Assembly (NCBI GenBank): GCA_937871355.1
Contig: CALMPX010000251.1
Span: 1-9,720 of the forward strand
DNA length: 9,720 nucleotides
Reading direction: 5' to 3'
Origin: an uncultured Bdellovibrio sp.
Lineage (GTDB): Bacteria > Bdellovibrionota > Bdellovibrionia > Bdellovibrionales > Bdellovibrionaceae
Of the stretch, positions 7,435 through 9,720 are shown in pieces; the first letter of the stretch is position 1; each line of letters begins with the position of its first letter. The notes under the pieces were generated by a model that worked only from the letters and a program-made list of their open reading frames with translations, had not been told where the DNA came from and did no database searches. The position numbers and the translations under genes were made by a program.

Positions 7435-7463
7435 ATTAAATCAAAGTCATGATGAAATGTCAT
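7435..7463 (-). promoter_or_regulatory. Candidate sigma70-like promoter for murD
   Basis: Read on the minus strand, ATGACA (7463-7458, 5 of 6 match to TTGACA) is followed after exactly 17 nt by TTTAAT (7440-7435, 5 of 6 match to TATAAT). Transcription would start near 7428, giving a leader of about 14 nt that just includes the AAAGGA ribosome binding site. The -35 box overlaps the start codon of the divergent phosphoesterase gene. Found by eye against the general consensus. Confidence 0.45.
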
Positions 7464-8917
7464 GTATGAGTTCGTCATCACAAGCTAAACTTCACACCGC
7501 CATTATCAGCGATTTGCATTTAACAGATGCTGAACCTTCTCGCCCTCGCGTTCATCCAAAAAGCCCGTTGTGGAAAAAATTTAAAACCAAACAGTTTTTC
7601 ATCGATGAGGCATTGAATGGATTTTTAGCCGAAATCGAAGCAAAAGCAGCCGGCCAGCCTATAGAGTTGATCCTCAATGGCGATATCTTCGATTTTGATA
7701 GTGTCATGGCTTATCCAGAAGATGCTATTTTTCCTATTAGTTGGATTGAAACGCGCCGAGGACTTTTTCCAAAAGAAGAAAAATCAATTTATAAAATTAA
7801 AGTGATTCTGCAAGAACATAAGCCGTTCATCGATGAATTATCAAAATTTATTAAAAAAGGTCATACCTTAGTTATTATTCCCGGAAACCATGATGTCGAA
7901 TTAGCTTTTGATCAAGTTCAATCGACTTTTATCGATTCGCTCAATCTCACTGAACTTGAAAAAAGACGCGTGCGTTTTGTTAGCTGGTTTTACATCAGCA
8001 ATAACGACACGCTGATTGAACATGGCCATCAACTAGATCCGTATTGTCTCTGTGAAAATCCCATGAATCCATTTTTAGTTGATTATAATTCAGTGTCGGT
8101 GCGATTGCCTTTTGGAAACGTGGCTTGTCGCTATATTATGAATGGGATGGGATTGTTCAATCCGCATGTCGACAAGAATTATATTATGTCGTTGCCTGAT
8201 TATTTAAATTTTTTCTTTAGATACCTTATTAGAACTCAGCCGTTGATTATGTGGACTTGGTTTTGGGGATCAATGGCGACCTTATTTCATGTGACATTAG
8301 ATCGTTTCTCCGAAATCTATAAACCAAAACAGGATATGGAAACCATCGTCGAGAAATGTGCGGCCAATTCAAAAAGCACGCCTTATATGGTTCGGCGCTT
8401 GCAAGAATTATTTGTCACCCCAGCGACTCAAAATCCCATCATGATTGCTAAAGAATTATGGTTAGATCGAGCTTTCTTGATGGTCGCTATTTTGGGAGTA
8501 GTCTTTTTAGTAACCTATCAAATGAAACAGTTTTTTGGAATCTCGCTGTATTGGGTTTTTTTGCCACTGCTTTTGTGTGCGCCCTTTTTTCTATTCTACG
8601 CACGATCAATTCATTCTTTAGTTTCTGTTTACAAAGAACCCGATGAATATGTCATGAGTCAGCAAGCCGAAATCACCGGCGTGAATCGCATTGTTTACGG
8701 ACACACTCACATTGCACGTCATGAATTTTATGGTTCAGTGGAACATTTGAACTCCGGTTCATGGTCGCCGGGTTTCACCAACGTGGAGTGCACCGAGTCT
8801 GTGATACGTAATAATTATATTTGGATTAGCCCTTCAGCGGAGACGCTTGAGAGGAAAGCCGAGCTTTGTCTGTTTAAAAGTAACCATAATGATAACAAAT
8901 CGCATCAAAACGCATAA
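7457..8917 (+). CDS. Membrane-bound calcineurin-like metallophosphoesterase
   Basis: A 486-residue protein with all the motifs of a two-metal phosphoesterase: DLH (19-21), GDIFD (75-79), GNHD (143-146), HGH (189-191) and GHTH (415-418), the last followed by LNSGSWSP as in many family members. The fold is nearest to the COG2908/LpxH-like branch, but GNHD and the long insertion argue against it being LpxH itself. Between HGH and GHTH lie about 220 residues including hydrophobic stretches at ~257-280, 339-354 and 363-382, the last two being good transmembrane candidates. The active site probably faces the cytoplasm, since there is no signal peptide, and a lipid or cell-wall-precursor substrate is plausible (inference). 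The start is uncertain: ATGs at 7457 and 7466 both lack a clear ribosome binding site. It is divergent from murD. Confidence 0.88.
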   Translation: MSCMSSSSQAKLHTAIISDLHLTDAEPSRPRVHPKSPLWKKFKTKQFFIDEALNGFLAEIEAKAAGQPIELILNGDIFDFDSVMAYPEDAIFPISWIETRRGLFPKEEKSIYKIKVILQEHKPFIDELSKFIKKGHTLVIIPGNHDVELAFDQVQSTFIDSLNLTELEKRRVRFVSWFYISNNDTLIEHGHQLDPYCLCENPMNPFLVDYNSVSVRLPFGNVACRYIMNGMGLFNPHVDKNYIMSLPDYLNFFFRYLIRTQPLIMWTWFWGSMATLFHVTLDRFSEIYKPKQDMETIVEKCAANSKSTPYMVRRLQELFVTPATQNPIMIAKELWLDRAFLMVAILGVVFLVTYQMKQFFGISLYWVFLPLLLCAPFFLFYARSIHSLVSVYKEPDEYVMSQQAEITGVNRIVYGHTHIARHEFYGSVEHLNSGSWSPGFTNVECTESVIRNNYIWISPSAETLERKAELCLFKSNHNDNKSHQNA

Positions 8918-8920
8918 AAT
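8892..8920 (+). promoter_or_regulatory. Candidate promoter for the histone gene
   Basis: ATAACA (8892-8897, 4 of 6) and TAAAAT (8915-8920, 5 of 6) are 17 nt apart and overlap the end of the phosphoesterase gene. This would give a leader of about 67 nt before the histone start. An alternative -35 (TTGTCA, 8933-8938) lacks a convincing -10. By-eye match only. Confidence 0.3.
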
Positions 8921-8983
8921 CGAACTGAATGTTTGTCAATATTTGGGCCCTATGTAAGCATTTTTAAGTTAACGATAAAAATT

Positions 8984-8988
8984 GGAGG
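8984..8988 (+). promoter_or_regulatory. Strong ribosome binding site of the histone gene
   Basis: GGAGG sits 5 nt before the ATG at 8994, the best Shine-Dalgarno match in the window. It fixes this ATG as the start rather than the in-frame TTG at 8982, which overlaps the site itself. It fits high expression of a chromatin protein. Confidence 0.85.
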
Positions 8989-8993
8989 ACAAT

Positions 8994-9185
8994 ATGGATA
9001 TTCTAGTTGTTACAAGTAAAGTAAAAAAATTCATCAAAGAAAAAAGTGAAATGAATACTTCTGCAGAAACGATCGACGTTCTTTCTAAAGCAGTAGAAAA
9101 ACTTTGTTTAAAAGGTATTGAATCTGCTAAAGCTGATGGTCGCAAGACTGTTATGGCTCGTGATATTATCATCGACCATATCTAA
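8994..9185 (+). CDS. Bacterial single-domain histone (HBb/Bd0055-like)
   Basis: A 63-residue protein that is almost entirely one histone fold: helix 1 (~6-17), loop 1, long helix 2 (~23-48), loop 2 (~49-52) and helix 3 (~54-62). The diagnostic part is ADGRKTVMARDI (47-58), which aligns with AGRKTIKAEDI of the archaeal histone HMfB. Arg50 and Asp57 keep the 7-residue spacing of the conserved Arg-Asp pair (R52/D59 in HMfB), and Thr52 is kept. It is small and mildly basic (12 Lys/Arg against 10 Asp/Glu), with Lys clustered in helix 1 (K9, K11, K12, K15, K17). In Bdellovibrio bacteriovorus the similar protein Bd0055/HBb is an abundant DNA-binding nucleoid protein that works as a dimer. This one has no N- or C-terminal tail. 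It has its own 76-bp upstream region and converges on ligA. Confidence 0.93.
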   Translation: MDILVVTSKVKKFIKEKSEMNTSAETIDVLSKAVEKLCLKGIESAKADGRKTVMARDIIIDHI

Positions 9186-9191
9186 TTTATT

Positions 9192-9720
9192 TTAGACATT
9201 TAACATTTTTAAAAGCTCGTCCCATGAAATGATTTTAACATTCACGGAACGGGCTTTTTCTATTTTGGAACCAGGATCATCTCCGGCCACCAAATAAGAG
9301 AGTTTAGATGATACCGAAGACAGCAATTTTCCACCGTTTGATTCAATCACCGTATGAGCCTCGTCACGCTTGACAGGTAAAGTGCCAGTCACCAAAAAAC
9401 TCAAACCTGCTAAAGCTCCATTTTGATTACGCTGCGACTGTTGAAAAACAATTCCCGATTTAATCAGTGTTCGAACTTCTTTAATAAAATCTTTATTATT
9501 TAAAGCATTTAAGATAGCTACTGAAACCTTAGGGCCGATTTCTGGAATCGTCTCTAAATCTTCTTTTGTGCTTTCGATAAATTTTTCTATCGTTAAGTAG
9601 TGATCTGCTAAAAGCTTGGCCGTTTGTTCTCCGACGAAACGAATGCCTAAGGCATAAATAAATTTAGCTAAGGTTGTTGCTTTAGATTTTTCTATACTTT
9701 GAAGAATATTGTTAATCGAC
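9192..9720 (-). CDS. ligA: NAD-dependent DNA ligase LigA, C-terminal part
   Basis: The last ~175 residues of LigA, which seals nicks in DNA during replication and repair using NAD+. The frame is open to the right edge, so the catalytic adenylation and OB domains lie outside the window. Reading from the edge: SIEKSK, then ALGIRFVGEQTAK and EDLETIPEIGPKVSVAI (helix-hairpin-helix DNA-binding repeats, about 9500-9680), a linker, and the BRCT domain from LAGLSFLVTGTL (about 9410) through NGGKLLSSVSSKLSYLVAG and GSKIEKA to SWDELLKML. The BRCT glycines and Trp are present. The frame is continuous well upstream of the TTG near 9404, so this is not a short separate gene. Only 6 bp separate its stop from the histone stop. 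Confidence 0.95.
   Translation of the reverse strand, partial: SINNILQSIEKSKATTLAKFIYALGIRFVGEQTAKLLADHYLTIEKFIESTKEDLETIPEIGPKVSVAILNALNNKDFIKEVRTLIKSGIVFQQSQRNQNGALAGLSFLVTGTLPVKRDEAHTVIESNGGKLLSSVSSKLSYLVAGDDPGSKIEKARSVNVKIISWDELLKMLNV
9211..9259 (+). terminator. Probable intrinsic terminator of the histone gene, inside ligA
   Basis: The arm 9211-9223 pairs with 9246-9258 over 13 positions with one G-U pair (9217/9252) and one mismatch (9221/9248), and has a GC-rich core. An inner stem (9225-9231 with 9239-9244, one bulged A) closes a 7-nt loop. A TTTTT run (9255-9259) finishes the 3' side. It lies 25 nt after the histone stop and within ligA codons on the other strand. On the minus strand the stem is followed by A residues, so it should act only on the histone transcript. 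Confidence 0.55.

Noticed and set aside
7173..7439. Plus-strand open frame opposite the murD start
   Set aside because: Antisense to conserved MurD N-terminal coding sequence and not preceded by a ribosome binding site.
8458..8646. Plus-strand open frame inside the phosphoesterase gene
   Set aside because: Frame-shifted shadow of the transmembrane segments; the main frame is continuous to GHTH.
8961..8981. TTTTTA/TAAAAA dyad around GTTAAC just before the histone ribosome binding site
   Set aside because: Could be an operator or leader hairpin, but A/T-only arms are expected by chance in this AT-rich DNA.
8969..9172. Minus-strand open frame opposite the histone
   Set aside because: Antisense shadow of a clearly conserved histone gene.
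9192..9404. Separate 70-residue BRCT protein
   Set aside because: The frame continues without a stop from the TTG near 9404 through helix-hairpin-helix motifs to the window edge, so it is the end of LigA.

Overview
The window looks like chromosomal DNA from a low-GC Bdellovibrio-like predatory or deltaproteobacterial-type bacterium (Bdellovibrionota). The strongest pointer is a free-standing 63-residue histone-fold protein at 8994-9185, closely resembling the single-domain histone known from Bdellovibrio bacteriovorus (Bd0055/HBb). Lipoproteins, meso-DAP synthesis genes and an LptM-like gene also fit a Gram-negative envelope. No mobile element, CRISPR array, rRNA or tRNA was seen. Placement below order level is not possible from the sequence alone.

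Region 1 (1-6147, + strand) is a tightly packed run of eight genes: the 3' part of a helical-repeat protein, an LptM-like small lipoprotein, dapF, dapA, dapB, a small transaldolase, a lipoprotein of unknown function, and a 609-residue exported beta-rich protein of unknown function. The first seven genes overlap each other at stop/start (TAATG, ATGA or longer overlaps). The eighth follows after 16 bp. This suggests one polycistronic mRNA with translational coupling. Its promoter lies left of the window. The core job is lysine/meso-diaminopimelate synthesis (DapA, DapB, DapF) for peptidoglycan, surrounded by envelope proteins.

Region 2 (6149-8917) holds murD on the minus strand, convergent with region 1 across a 1-bp gap, and a divergent plus-strand gene for a membrane-bound metallophosphoesterase. 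MurD acts one step before meso-DAP is added to the peptidoglycan precursor, so regions 1 and 2 are linked by pathway. A good sigma70-like promoter for murD overlaps the start of the phosphoesterase gene.

Region 3 (8918-9720) holds the histone gene with its own short upstream region and strong ribosome binding site. It faces the 3' end of ligA (NAD-dependent DNA ligase), whose coding region runs off the right edge on the minus strand. A long hairpin followed by a T-run lies inside the ligA 3' coding region, oriented to terminate the histone transcript, so the two mRNAs probably overlap tail to tail.

The most notable items are the bacterial histone, its predicted terminator embedded in ligA, the conserved lptM-dapF neighbourhood, and a phosphoesterase whose catalytic domain is split by a large membrane-spanning insertion.
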